Shown here piece after piece: positions 11,885 through 20,476 of a stretch of DNA of 64,000 bases. The DNA lies in NCBI GenBank assembly GCA_947650285.1, contig CANTFL010000535.1, forward strand, positions 62,001 through 126,000. Reading direction: 5' to 3'. Below the pieces are notes generated by a model that ran no database searches, was not told where the DNA came from, and saw only the letters and a program-made list of their open reading frames with translations. Source of the stretch: Hyaloperonospora brassicae. Lineage: Eukaryota > Oomycota > Peronosporomycetes > Peronosporales > Peronosporaceae. The number at the start of each line of letters is the position of its first letter. Within the stretch, counting starts at the first letter, position 1. The translations under genes and the position numbers were made by a program.

Positions 11885-12668
11885 GAACGATTACCACTCC
11901 ACCACATACCTATTCCAACCAAGTCTGGCCGACTTGAAGTTGTGCTCAGCATTTTAAACGATGCTAACAGCTCTCTCAAAAGTAGAGGGATAGATCCAAA
12001 AGACCGTGGTCCTGGAAACGCCATTACCGAAGACCTTCCATGAAGACATTCACACAGACTGTCTCAGGGAAAGGGTCAGACTGCATCGCAGTCATCAGAG
12101 TTCTCAACTCCTGGACATAGTCCGTAAACTCATTTTTACCCTGATGGGTAGACAAGAAGCGTAAGCGCACGCAATAAGCCTGGTTGGGCAGCGAGAAAAC
12201 TCGCAAAATGTCTAACCTGAGCGAATCCGAGGTGGAAAACTCCAAGTCGACCAACGTTCCACACGTTAAAGGCGTTCTCTAGCTCTTCCATCGAGCTTGA
12301 AGATAGCCAACGACACCCGCTGGTTGTCCAGTGAGATAAGGCCAGAGCTCATGGCCAATTCAATCTCACGGATCCTGAGGGTCAGGTTTTTCCCCTCCTT
12401 CCCGGAGTAATGTTTAACGTCGACCCTAAGGGGGCGAACTTAGCCTCTTCATTTGGCATCGCCACGTAGCGTGTTGGCATAGCCGACGCTTCTCGGTTCT
12501 GAACCTGCCCTAACTGGGCCGTTTTATACTGCATGAAGGTCTCGACTCGTGCATTGATCACATCGGGACCTTGTCCAGCTAGAAACTACACATTCTTTGG
12601 GCCTACGGCCGCGGTCATCTTATCAAGCGCGACCTTTTGGGCCTCAGAGAGGGGTGTGGATTGCTCCA
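11885..12668 (-). pseudogene. gag of minus-strand Gypsy element F1 (truncated)
   Basis: Starting at an ATG near 12,668 (MEQSTPLSEAQKVALDKM), the frame runs leftward with several stops and frameshifts. The capsid part is clear at 12,254-12,024: VRLRFLSTHQGKNEFTDYV and NVFMEGLR, the Ty3/Gypsy gag (retrotrans_gag-like) pattern, followed by STFERAVSI. Gag would form the particle. It ends abruptly where the LTR-like end of A begins, so A or a relative probably cut it. Upstream on its own strand are a primer-binding site and the F1 LTR. Confidence 0.7.
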
Positions 12669-12708
12669 TCCTCACAGAGGATCAGTCGTAGGGACTCAGG
12701 CGAAGATT

Positions 12709-12725
12709 GACTACTAGTGCTACCA
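12709..12725 (-). other. primer-binding site of F1
   Basis: On the minus strand, CT then TGGTAGCACTAGTAGTC follows the LTR end. TGGTAGCA is complementary to an initiator-Met-like tRNA 3' end (TGCTACCA). E and C use the same first bases. Confidence 0.6.
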
Positions 12726-12727
12726 AG

Positions 12728-12770
12728 TGTTGCGGAGCTACACAGCTTCTTAATTCAGAGGAAGACATAA
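12728..12770 (-). repeat. F1 LTR, end portion (split by E)
   Basis: This is the last 43 bp of a minus-strand LTR. The remainder lies at 20,477-20,911, on the other side of element E. The terminal cttccgcaaca-like end is degenerate compared with CCCCGTTACA of younger LTRs, so F1 is old. Confidence 0.65.
12766..12770. other. target-site duplication CATAA (left)
   Basis: CATAA directly precedes the E 5' LTR and is repeated directly after the 3' LTR at 20,472-20,476. Five base pairs is the usual Ty3/Gypsy duplication length. Confidence 0.9.
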
Positions 12771-13097
12771 TGTAATGGGCCACCCCGTTACATAAGTAGT
12801 TTCGATTAAGTTTACATGTTACTTAAGTAGGGGTGTTACTTTCGAAGTAGCGAAAGTAGCACGTCGTATATTTTAGCTGGTTTAATGGGCTCAGTACCAT
12901 TATTAGCCAGTAAGAAATAGACACGTAGATTGAGTGGTTCCCATGAGTCCAAGGGAACCATTCGTACTTAGGATGATTTTTAAAGACAAAATATAAACAG
13001 AGTTAAAAATACTTAACACCTAAGACTTGGGCTTTGAGCTTCCTCAAAGCGTTAGAAATAGTGTACACTGAGTACGGGTTATTCTAGCCCCGTTACA
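12771..13097 (+). repeat. 5' LTR of element E
   Basis: Starts TGTAATGGG, which pairs with CCC.GTTACA 22 bp further in, and ends GCCCCGTTACA. Contains hairpins such as ACTTTCG/CGAAAGT and GGTTCCC/GGGAACC. It differs from 20,145-20,471 only at aagaaat versus aagatat. Confidence 0.95.
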
Positions 13098-13099
13098 CC

Positions 13100-13116
13100 T
13101 GGTAGCACTTAGTAGT
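13100..13116 (+). other. primer-binding site of element E
   Basis: TGGTAGCACTTAGTAGT begins two bases after the LTR. The first eight bases complement an initiator-Met-like tRNA end. The gag ATG follows only 24 bases after its start. Confidence 0.7.
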
Positions 13117-13123
13117 CCTTCCC

Positions 13124-14173
13124 ATGCCCGAGTTTGGGATGAGCGATTCGTCGTACTTTGACGCTCCAGACGTGAGTCTGGAGCACGCGACTTTTCCCCA
13201 TCTCACTGGTGTTGAGTGGGATGCCCTAAATCGCCTCGCGGCGATATCGGGAGAGGCATTTGTTGTGTCGCTGATGAGATCAGCGACTCCTGATGAACAG
13301 CGTCTCGCCATACACGACTACATGGCTCGCGAGCTCGCCGAATTCCATCGGCGAGGTTTAACTCCCTCGCGGACTTCACGGAACGATGCCGTGAAGATGG
13401 AGACCTCCGCCTATTCTGGCGAAGGAAAAGAACGCTTGTCGTTGTCTCGTTGGTTTCGAGAGGTCGACATCGCTATCGCCTCGAGACTTCTCGAGGCTCC
13501 TCAAGCGAAGGTCAATTTCCTTCTTTCCCGTCTCACTGGGAAAGCCAAGGAGTGGGCCTTGGGAAAACTCGTTGTTGACGAGTTTGCGTTCCCCACTCTG
13601 GAAGCCATCCAGAGTGACCTTCGACTCGCCTTCGAGCCGCCCCAGGAAGAGAAGTTGGTGCGTTCAAGGTTCCTGTCCCTGCGACAGGGTAAGATGTCCA
13701 TGCGCGACTACGTGCAGATGGCTCGACATCTGGCGTCTTGCATTGTCACGCATCCCATGGACATGTATACACAAGTGAACGTGTTTGTCGATGGCATGCG
13801 TGAAGGGCAGACTCGCCTCTCGCTGGAACGAGCAGAGCCTGCCACGTTGGAGGAGGCTTTCGCTATCGCTCTCCGTGAGGATTTCAGAGTCACCAAGGCC
13901 TATACCAAGCCTTCAGTTGTTACCGCTGTCAGATCAGCGGGCCCGGAACCTATGGAGATCGATGCAATTGAGTCGTCGGGTGACCGACGACGCGCTACAG
14001 CCTACAAGGGCGACGTCCGAGGCGGACGTCAGATGATCTGCTTTCGATGCCGAAAGCCGGGACATCGCGCGGCTGAATGCCGCGCGCCAGCACCGATGTC
14101 GGTGCATGCGTCGGACACCCATCATGAGGGAAGTGCTCCGATCAGTCGTCCAAAAAACGGACGAGACCAGTAG
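13124..14173 (+). CDS. gag: Gag of element E
   Basis: 349 codons, uninterrupted. The ATG at 13,124 is the first after the primer-binding site. Residues about 105-270 have the Ty3/Gypsy capsid pattern ([17 protein letters not shown], then [20 protein letters not shown] and [13 protein letters not shown]). At about 305-320 lies a canonical CCHC zinc knuckle, [14 protein letters not shown], which binds element RNA. Gag would assemble the cytoplasmic particle in which reverse transcription occurs. The frame closes at a TAG and protease follows in another frame, so pol expression would need recoding or a separate start. Perfect hairpins crowd the last 250 bp. Confidence 0.9.
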   Translation: MPEFGMSDSSYFDAPDVSLEHATFPHLTGVEWDALNRLAAISGEAFVVSLMRSATPDEQRLAIHDYMARELAEFHRRGLTPSRTSRNDAVKMETSAYSGEGKERLSLSRWFREVDIAIASRLLEAPQAKVNFLLSRLTGKAKEWALGKLVVDEFAFPTLEAIQSDLRLAFEPPQEEKLVRSRFLSLRQGKMSMRDYVQMARHLASCIVTHPMDMYTQVNVFVDGMREGQTRLSLERAEPATLEEAFAIALREDFRVTKAYTKPSVVTAVRSAGPEPMEIDAIESSGDRRRATAYKGDVRGGRQMICFRCRKPGHRAAECRAPAPMSVHASDTHHEGSAPISRPKNGRDQ

Positions 14174-14193
14174 GTGCAGGGCGCCCTACAGGT

Positions 14194-15288
14194 TTGAAGA
14201 GAGGTCCGGGTCCACCGGTGGCAGCCCGACCTCCCAGCCCATCTGTGCTGCGTGCACGGTCAAATGCCACCACTACGAGTGGTGATTCACGCCTGATTAT
14301 TGTTAATCTACATGTCGCCGGTATCCGGCGACCCCTACGAGCGCTCCTGGATTCAGGAGCGACAAACAATTTCTTCCGTGAATCTTGCGTGTCAATGCTG
14401 CCACCCAGCATCCAGGTCCACGAGGGACCTGGCCAAGTTGTTGTCAAGCTCGCTGACGGGAAACCACGCCGCGTCTCGCGGCGCGAAGTGTCGTTGCCGT
14501 ACACGTTTGACGGCTTTCGCAGTAACGACAACTTCTTGGTGATTGAAATGAATTATGCATTCGATTGCATCCTGGGCATGCCATGGTTGGCACGCTATAA
14601 GCCCCAGATCGACTGGTTAGCCAGATCAGTGAGACGTCGAAGCAAGTTCGACGTCAGCGAAGTGTTCACCCATCTCTTGGTGTCTCCAAGTGATTGGCCG
14701 AACGTTACAGTCGTGGATCGTACATCCACGACACTGGCGGTACACAGAGTGAGCGATGGCCCTCTCTGTACCGCTTGTTCCGTGCCCCTACGCACAAGTG
14801 ATGATGCCTCCTCGCTTTGCAGCGAGGAGTCCGACGTGGACGAGCAGTGGCTCCCACGTAATGACGACGCGGACGAGCAGTGGCTCCCGCGCAACGACGA
14901 CGCAGTCGAACAGCGGTTCCCGCACGAGAGAGCAGTGGTCGAACACGAACATGTGTTCCCACCTGTACCCATTGTGGTCGAGCAGAGGCTCCCACAAGGG
15001 CAAGACGTGGCCGAGTAGGGGCTCGCCACCGAGTGTGACGTGGATGGACAAGAGTCCCCACGTGCGAATATGATGGTCGAACAGGGGTTCCCATCATCGC
15101 CTACTGTGGTCGAACAGAGTTTCCCACATGAGCAAGACGTGGTCGAGCAGGGGCTCCCACACGAGTTTGTGGCGGTAGAGCAGGGGCTCCCGCATCATGC
15201 TTCGACGGACGAGTATGGAATACTCCCGTCGCGCGATTTCGACGTCCTGGATGAGGACATCCAGCGTCTAGAGGGGGTGCAGATTTAA
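14194..15288 (+). pseudogene. protease and repeat-rich linker of element E (one nonsense codon)
   Basis: The frame shows [17 protein letters not shown] at about 14,338-14,385, a retropepsin active site (DSGAT), followed by the flap and the [15 protein letters not shown] segment at 14,572-14,620. This region would cut Gag-Pol. From about 14,836 it becomes an acidic repeat with a recurring EQ..P core. A TAG at 15,016-15,018 replaces what the repeat pattern suggests was Gln, and the same frame then continues to 15,288. RT follows in a different frame. Confidence 0.85.
14836..15200 (+). repeat. degenerate tandem repeat coding VEQ.(L/F)P units
   Basis: Nine or so units of 33-60 bp with core gtcgagcaggggctccca and variants, coding [VD]EQ[WRGS][LF]P. 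It lies between protease and RT. The antisense frame over it is Arg/Pro-rich, which is only a shadow. Confidence 0.8.
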
Positions 15289-15302
15289 CACCTGACTGCG
15301 GT

Positions 15303-16217
15303 TTGCCAGCTTCGAGCATGGACTCGAGGCACGATGGGGACGCAAGCTACGAGAACTCAGCGTTGGAATGTGTTCACGCTATTGTGTACGTGGACGGGAG
15401 TCCACAAAGGCGCCAATACATTGAGGTCGCGAGTCCACCTCGCGACGCGTCATCTATTACGAGCCTTCCAGGACTCTCCTGGAAGCATTTTCTACGCGAC
15501 CTCAAGGGAGGCACGGTGGAACAAGTATGTCTGGTCACCAACGAGGTGACTCATGAGCCGAATGAGGAGCTAATGACGCGCCCTCGAAGCGCTGAAAAGA
15601 AATCAGCGCGCGAAGAAAGATTTGCGTCGCAATCTTGGGAGGCTCTGCGCGAGTCTGGTAACCCTGTTTACGACATTGCACGAGAGTACGCCGACGTGTT
15701 CCCGGACAAGATTCCGGCCGAACTCCCTGCCGATCGTGGCGTGCGGCACGAGATTGATCTCGTGCCAGGATCGAAATATTGTGTGACACGGCAGTGGCCG
15801 TTGCCTCGAGACCAAGTCGAGGCTATTGATGCATTCTTCGAAGGTCGTCGCAAGGCCGGTCATGTGCGTGAGAGTGTCTCTCCCCATTCCAGTCCAACCT
15901 TCTGCGTGAAGAAGGCTACGGGAGGCTGGCGTATAGTTCATGCGTTTAACAAGCTCAACGATGCCACTATTCCTGCCCAAACGCCTATCCCCAGGAAAGA
16001 CATGGTTCTAAACCTCTATGTCAGGTAGCGTCATCTTCAGCGCCATCGATCTGACCGATGGCTTCTACCAGATCTTGATGCGACAGAGTGACATACCACT
16101 CACTGCGGTGAGCACCCCGAGTGGTATGCTTTGGGAGTGGCTGGTGATGCCACAAGGATTGAAGAACGCACCAGCCACTTTCAATCGCATGGTATCTCAA
16201 GTGTTGAGACCGCTTCG
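15303..16217 (+). pseudogene. reverse transcriptase of element E, N-terminal part
   Basis: The frame 15,303-16,028 contains the linker and RT fingers: [38 protein letters not shown] and [20 protein letters not shown] single extra base near 16,013 shifts into the frame 16,018-16,239, which carries FSAIDLTDGFYQILM and WEWLVMPQGLKNAPATFNR. Removing one base aligns it with the RT of C (49,700-49,640). The domain is then cut by a telomeric tract just before the catalytic motif. RT makes cDNA in the particle. The two breaks mean this copy cannot make RT. Confidence 0.9.
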
Positions 16218-16245
16218 AACCCTAAACCCTAAACCCTAAACCCTA
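16218..16245 (+). repeat. interstitial telomeric tract, four AACCCTA units
   Basis: Exactly 28 bp of AACCCTA repeats (TTTAGGG on the other strand, the telomere repeat of oomycetes and plants). It lies inside the RT coding sequence just before the YFDD codons (about 16,247-16,260). Since 28 is not a multiple of 3 it breaks the frame. Deleting it restores a frame reading RFGYFDDIF, three to four residues shorter than in C. Confidence 0.97.
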
Positions 16246-17430
16246 GCTACTTCGATGACATCTTTGTCCACAGTCGCGCTGAGGGCAATCTCAGTGCTGT
16301 CCAAGTTCACCTTCAACACCTGAAGCAGGTGTTTCAAGTCATGCGAGATAACAAGTTATATGCAAACTTGAAGAAGTGTGTATTCTGTGCACCGGAGATT
16401 CCGGTGCTGGGCTGCTACGTGAGTAAATCGGGTGTTCGAGCCGATCCAGAGAAGGTGTCGTCAATCTGTTCTTGGACCACACCCAAGAACCCTACGGAGT
16501 TACGTCAATGGCTCGGTCTAGCTAATTACTTGCATAAGTACACAAAGGATTACGCCGGTTCTATACAGCCCCTGTCGTCTCTTCTGAAGAAAGACGCCAC
16601 GTGGTCGTGGCGTCCCGAACATCAAGCAGCCTTTGACGCAGTGAAGAAAAGCCTGGCGTCGGCGCCAGTGTTGATACTCCCTGACGACACCAAACCGTTT
16701 CACGTGGTGTGTGATGCAAGTGACTTTGCAATTGGTTGCGCCCTCATGCAGTTCGATCACGAGGGCCGTGAACGAGTCGTGAGCTATCAGTCACGACAGA
16801 TGAAGCCGGCAGAGAAGAACTATCCGGTTCACGATAAGGAACTGCTAGCGATGCGCTACGCACTCATCAAGTTTCGTGTCCACCTACTGGGCGAACGCAC
16901 GTTCGCCCTGTATACTGATCATGCATCGCTGCGGACAGCAATGAAGAGCCCACACCTGTCACAGCGGATGGCACGGTGGCTCTCTTTCTTCTCCGAGTAC
17001 AACTTCGTCGTGCACTACAAGCCAGGCAAGACCAACATTCTTGCTGACGCACTGTCACGACGCCCAGATTACAATCCTCGTATGGCACTGAGTCGTCAGG
17101 CAACTGACGACGACGATGAAGACGATCGATGTGCGACGTGTGTGTCGTTGAATCTAACTCGGGTCACACCCGAGTTATGCCTTTTCGATGAAATTGTCGC
17201 AGCTTACGCGAACGATACAGATTATGCGGACATTATTGCCTATCTGCGCGCTCCCAGCGATGCTGCACTGGGAGCTCTTTCGCGAACGAAGCGTGATCAC
17301 ATTCAACGATACAGTATGGACGGTGATTTGCTGTTATATAGCATCGACAAATTCGATGCGCCTCGAACTGTGATTGCGAATGACTTGGATTTGCGTGCTC
17401 GTATCATCCACGAGTACCATGATGCCCCAA
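16246..17430 (+). pseudogene. RT palm/thumb and RNase H of element E
   Basis: Starts at the catalytic YFDD and continues in one frame (16,329-17,603). RT thumb: YANLKKCVFCAPEIPVLGC and LRQWLGLANYLHKY. RNase H: FHVVCDASDFAIGCALMQF (first Asp), HDKELLAMRYAL (Glu), LYTDHASLRTAM (second Asp) and ILADALSRRPDY, all catalytic positions present. It would degrade the RNA template. One extra A near 17,428 shifts the frame at the start of integrase: the shared GGHLGRERTF reading is found only after skipping it. Confidence 0.92.
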
Positions 17431-19530
17431 ATTGGCGGTCATCTGGGCCGCGAAAGGACATTCGCGGCTGTCTCGCGCGACTTCTTCTGGCCCCACGTGT
17501 ACAAGTGGGTTCGCAACTGGGTTCGCACCTGCGAAGTATGTCAGCGCGTGAAGCCATCACCATCGTCGCAGGCACCCCTGCGACCCCTGCCAATTGCAGC
17601 TGAGGCTTGGAGCTCAGTCTCAATGGATTTTATCTTCGGGCTTGCACCAGATGGCCAAGACCGATCGGGTATTCTGGTCTTTGTCGACAGATTCAGCAAG
17701 ATGACACATCTGGTGCCTGTTCATGCAACGATCACCGCGGCTGAGACCGCGGTGCACTTCATTGACACTGTGTTTCGCCATCACGGTCTTCCAGACAACA
17801 TTGTCTCGGACCGTGATCCTCGTTTTACATCTGCTTTTTGGACGTCATTGTTCGAGTTGCTTGGCACAAAGCTGCAAATGTCGACAGCAGCCCATCCGGA
17901 AACGGATGGGCAAACAGAGAGAGTTAATCGGGTCCTCGAAGATGTTATTCGAAGTTACGCAACGTCCTTTACAAGTTGGAGTGCGTTTTTGCCACTCGCG
18001 GAGTTTGCACTCAACAACGCGGTTCACGCGTCAACGGGGTTGACGCCATTTTTTGCAAATTCGGCCCGTCATCCTCGTGTACCTACCCTTCTTGCCGTGG
18101 GTCAACCCACGGCTCTTCGTGGCTCCACTCTGGCGGGGGGTGATAACGATAAACAACGATCGAGTGAAGCTCACGGTATTCTGAGCGCGAATGTTGTCAA
18201 CCATTCCAAGGCGAAGTCTTCTGTTTCGACGCCACGTGACGTGGCGTCCCCGATAGCTCAATGGACTACACAGACGCTGATCGACCCTTCTTCGAGTATG
18301 CGAAACCCTAAAGCTAACTACGCGCCGATTGAATCGGCGCGACCAATTGATGACATGGCTGTGTCAGAGTTTATACTCCAACGTCAAGCCATCACGAGGT
18401 TTGTACGCGATACTCTTCGATCTGCAGTGGATAAACAGAAAGCGAATGCAGACAAACGTGGAAGAAAGAACACGAGTACATTCAAGAAAGGTGATCGTGT
18501 ATTGTTATCTACCGAAGGCCTACGAGATTCAGCAGTAACCAATCTAGGCGCGAGCAAACTCGCGCCACGTTTCATCGGACCATTCACGGTACTCAAGGCA
18601 ATCGGCGACGCATACACACTGGCCATCCCTTCGTCACTGCGACTTCACCCGACGTTTTACGTCGGGCGGCTCAAGGAGTACCGTCCAGCTACGCTTCACG
18701 GGTTGGCTCCGTCCTCGGAGTCAAAGGCTCATAGGTCGACCTTCCCTCTCGCCTTGCTCGACGCACCAGCGACATCGGACGCGGCTGCGTCCCAGCCTGC
18801 GCGTGCCCAAGAACCTGGCGTTCCAGGTTCCGCATCCGTTCAAGCAGCTCGCGGTTCGACTGTCGAATCTCGTTCGCTGTTCTCTCAGCCCGCGCAGCTC
18901 GGTCAAGGGCAGCTTCAGCCTCCAGCTGGGCATCGACAGCCTTGTTCACAGCCGCATCTACATCGTCCTGGGCAACCAGGACGCCAGCAGTACCATCGTG
19001 AGGGTCCACCACCGCTTGTGGACGCGGAAGGACAGAAGCGCTGGATTGTGGAGCGTTTACTGGGTCACGAGGACCCTCGTCGTGAAACGACATCGTCGCG
19101 ACACCATGAGCGCGCGGTTCCAACCGCGCGCAAGTATCGTGTACGTTGGCTCGGGTTTCCACCCGAGCAGGATACGTGGGAACCGCGCTCTTCGCTTCTT
19201 CGAGACGTTCCGGACCTCGTTCGGGCTTACGAGTCCCTGCACACGCTTGGTGTAGACTTGGTCGACGACCTGTGTGTTCTCGCGGTGAGCGAGAACGAGA
19301 TGCACGACGACGGTGTCGTGGTGAAGTGTCACCACGACTACGAGACCGAGAGCGATTGCGAGAACGTCGTGGTGACGTTTCACCACGACGACAAGATGAA
19401 GAGCGACGACGAGAACGTTGCGAAGAGCGTGTATCGCGACGATCACGCGAACGAGAACGTCGTGGCGATTGCACGGCACCACGACCTCGAGAACGCGAGT
19501 GGTGTCGCCAGCGTGACGCGCCACGATTAA
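17431..19530 (+). CDS. integrase with C-terminal chromodomain, element E
   Basis: The frame 17,374-19,530 is open for about 700 codons from the integrase start. HHCC finger: GGHLGRERTFAAVSRDF to TCEVCQRVKP. Catalytic core with all three acidic residues: SMDFIFG, VSDRDPRFTSAFW and HPETDGQTERVNRVLED. GPF/Y module: APRFIGPFTVLKAIGDAYTL at about 18,563-18,622. Chromodomain at about 19,060-19,240: KYRVRWLGFPPEQDTWEPRS. It joins cDNA ends to host DNA, and the chromodomain is known in this family to guide insertion to heterochromatin. After it comes an acidic His-rich tail of repeats. The 3' 840 bp also code for ORF3 on the other strand. It lacks its own start because of the upstream frameshift. Confidence 0.9.
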   Translation: MGGHLGRERTFAAVSRDFFWPHVYKWVRNWVRTCEVCQRVKPSPSSQAPLRPLPIAAEAWSSVSMDFIFGLAPDGQDRSGILVFVDRFSKMTHLVPVHATITAAETAVHFIDTVFRHHGLPDNIVSDRDPRFTSAFWTSLFELLGTKLQMSTAAHPETDGQTERVNRVLEDVIRSYATSFTSWSAFLPLAEFALNNAVHASTGLTPFFANSARHPRVPTLLAVGQPTALRGSTLAGGDNDKQRSSEAHGILSANVVNHSKAKSSVSTPRDVASPIAQWTTQTLIDPSSSMRNPKANYAPIESARPIDDMAVSEFILQRQAITRFVRDTLRSAVDKQKANADKRGRKNTSTFKKGDRVLLSTEGLRDSAVTNLGASKLAPRFIGPFTVLKAIGDAYTLAIPSSLRLHPTFYVGRLKEYRPATLHGLAPSSESKAHRSTFPLALLDAPATSDAAASQPARAQEPGVPGSASVQAARGSTVESRSLFSQPAQLGQGQLQPPAGHRQPCSQPHLHRPGQPGRQQYHREGPPPLVDAEGQKRWIVERLLGHEDPRRETTSSRHHERAVPTARKYRVRWLGFPPEQDTWEPRSSLLRDVPDLVRAYESLHTLGVDLVDDLCVLAVSENEMHDDGVVVKCHHDYETESDCENVVVTFHHDDKMKSDDENVAKSVYRDDHANENVVAIARHHDLENASGVASVTRHD

Positions 19531-20068
19531 CCGCAGTCTTGCGCTCCACCAAGCTGCGCTCGTACCGTCCTATCCAGAGCTGTTCATAATCGCTGAGTGG
19601 ATACTCAGCGACGTGTCGTTTCCAAGCTTCGCGAGTTGGACGAGGCACCGAGTCACAGGAGTAACAAGATCCGTGCACGTGAACGTAGCAGAGTCGATCT
19701 ACGTTCCAGGCGTTTTCACAGATCTTCTCGCGCAGTACACCGATGGAATGATCGGCGTGGATATCTTCGCGATTGGCCAGCCACTGCTGAAAGTTCCTTC
19801 CGTCTTCATGCATCCGGTTCCACCGCCGGATGAACGCACACCATGACCGCTGGAGTGACTCGTATGAGATTCCATCAAGTCTCTTTCCGCGCAACCCACG
19901 GAAACGACGGAAGTAGTCCTGCATCGTTTCGAGAGAGTCCGGAGACCGAGCTCTGGACAAGTCATACAGCGCCCAAGGGATCAGGTGCTGATCCATCACG
20001 CGGTCGACCAAACTCCCGCTGATTGTGCGCGGGAGTGCTGTTTTGTTGGCGTCTGCGTCTTCAGTCAT
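18689..20068 (-). CDS. antisense ORF3 of element E, 459 codons, intact
   Basis: Starts at an ATG (20,068), 77 bp inside the 3' LTR, and runs leftward into the integrase gene, overlapping it by about 840 bp. Residues 20-180 form a globular-looking part (LQRSWCAFIRRWNRMHEDGR). Residues about 184-272 are an Arg/Ser-rich basic region. Residues about 373-428 are a predicted coiled coil (AEAALDRAARAERTANEI, then NRELLERMRNLERQVL). No known domain is recognised. The arrangement of basic region and coiled coil, coded antisense from the 3' LTR side, recalls antisense regulatory proteins of other retroelements, but that is analogy only. The W.AF..N...GR..W spacing also occurs in the D-element ORF3, suggesting homology. 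The long open frame could partly reflect constraint from pol, but 540 bp lie outside pol and remain open. Confidence 0.65.
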   Translation of the reverse strand: MTEDADANKTALPRTISGSLVDRVMDQHLIPWALYDLSRARSPDSLETMQDYFRRFRGLRGKRLDGISYESLQRSWCAFIRRWNRMHEDGRNFQQWLANREDIHADHSIGVLREKICENAWNVDRLCYVHVHGSCYSCDSVPRPTREAWKRHVAEYPLSDYEQLWIGRYERSLVERKTAVNRGASRWRHHSRSRGRGAVQSPRRSRSRDRRDTRSSQRSRRRSSSCRRGETSPRRSRNRSRSRSRGDTSPRHRRRASRSRSPREHTGRRPSLHQACAGTRKPERGPERLEEAKSAVPTYPARVETRANVHDTCARLEPRAHGVATMSFHDEGPRDPVNAPQSSASVLPRPQAVVDPHDGTAGVLVAQDDVDAAVNKAVDAQLEAEAALDRAARAERTANEIRQSNRELLERMRNLERQVLGHAQAGTQPRPMSLVRRARREGRSTYEPLTPRTEPTREA

Positions 20069-20130
20069 CGTTCGGCTTGTGAGTCGTTAAAGTCTTGTGG
20101 TTGAGCACTCACGGTTGGTGAGTGCTGTCT

Positions 20131-20144
20131 TGAGAAGGGGGTGA
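20131..20144 (+). other. polypurine tract of element E
   Basis: tgagaagggggtga directly precedes the 3' LTR. Purine tracts of this kind prime plus-strand synthesis. D1 and D2 have the same ...gggg(g)tga form. Confidence 0.75.
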
Positions 20145-20471
20145 TGTAATGGGCCACCCCGTTACATAAGTAGTTTCGATTAAGTTTACATGTTACTTAA
20201 GTAGGGGTGTTACTTTCGAAGTAGCGAAAGTAGCACGTCGTATATTTTAGCTGGTTTAATGGGCTCAGTACCATTATTAGCCAGTAAGATATAGACACGT
20301 AGATTGAGTGGTTCCCATGAGTCCAAGGGAACCATTCGTACTTAGGATGATTTTTAAAGACAAAATATAAACAGAGTTAAAAATACTTAACACCTAAGAC
20401 TTGGGCTTTGAGCTTCCTCAAAGCGTTAGAAATAGTGTACACTGAGTACGGGTTATTCTAGCCCCGTTACA
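20145..20471 (+). repeat. 3' LTR of element E
   Basis: 327 bp, one mismatch to the 5' LTR. Followed by the CATAA duplication at 20,472-20,476. Confidence 0.95.
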
Positions 20472-20476
20472 CATAA
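20472..20476. other. target-site duplication CATAA (right)
   Basis: Identical to 12,766-12,770. Confidence 0.9.

Larger units (their letters stand above)
12771..20471 (+). mobile_element. Ty3/Gypsy chromovirus E, complete and young
   Basis: A 7.7-kb element with 327-bp LTRs, a primer-binding site, gag, protease, RT, RNase H, integrase with chromodomain, an antisense ORF3, a purine tract and a 5-bp target duplication. The LTRs differ at one position that I can see. Pol carries at least two single-base frameshifts, one nonsense codon and a telomeric insertion, so the copy is dead despite its youth. The sequence is full of short perfect hairpins. It is nested in the LTR of F1. Confidence 0.95.

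Noticed and set aside
14595..15097. Several minus-strand Arg/Pro or Cys/Ser-rich frames
   Set aside because: Shadows of the VEQ repeat in the protease-RT linker.
19146..19589. Plus-strand Arg-rich frame of 147 codons
   Set aside because: It is the complement of the RS-rich part of ORF3 and the end of pol; repeat codon structure keeps several frames open.
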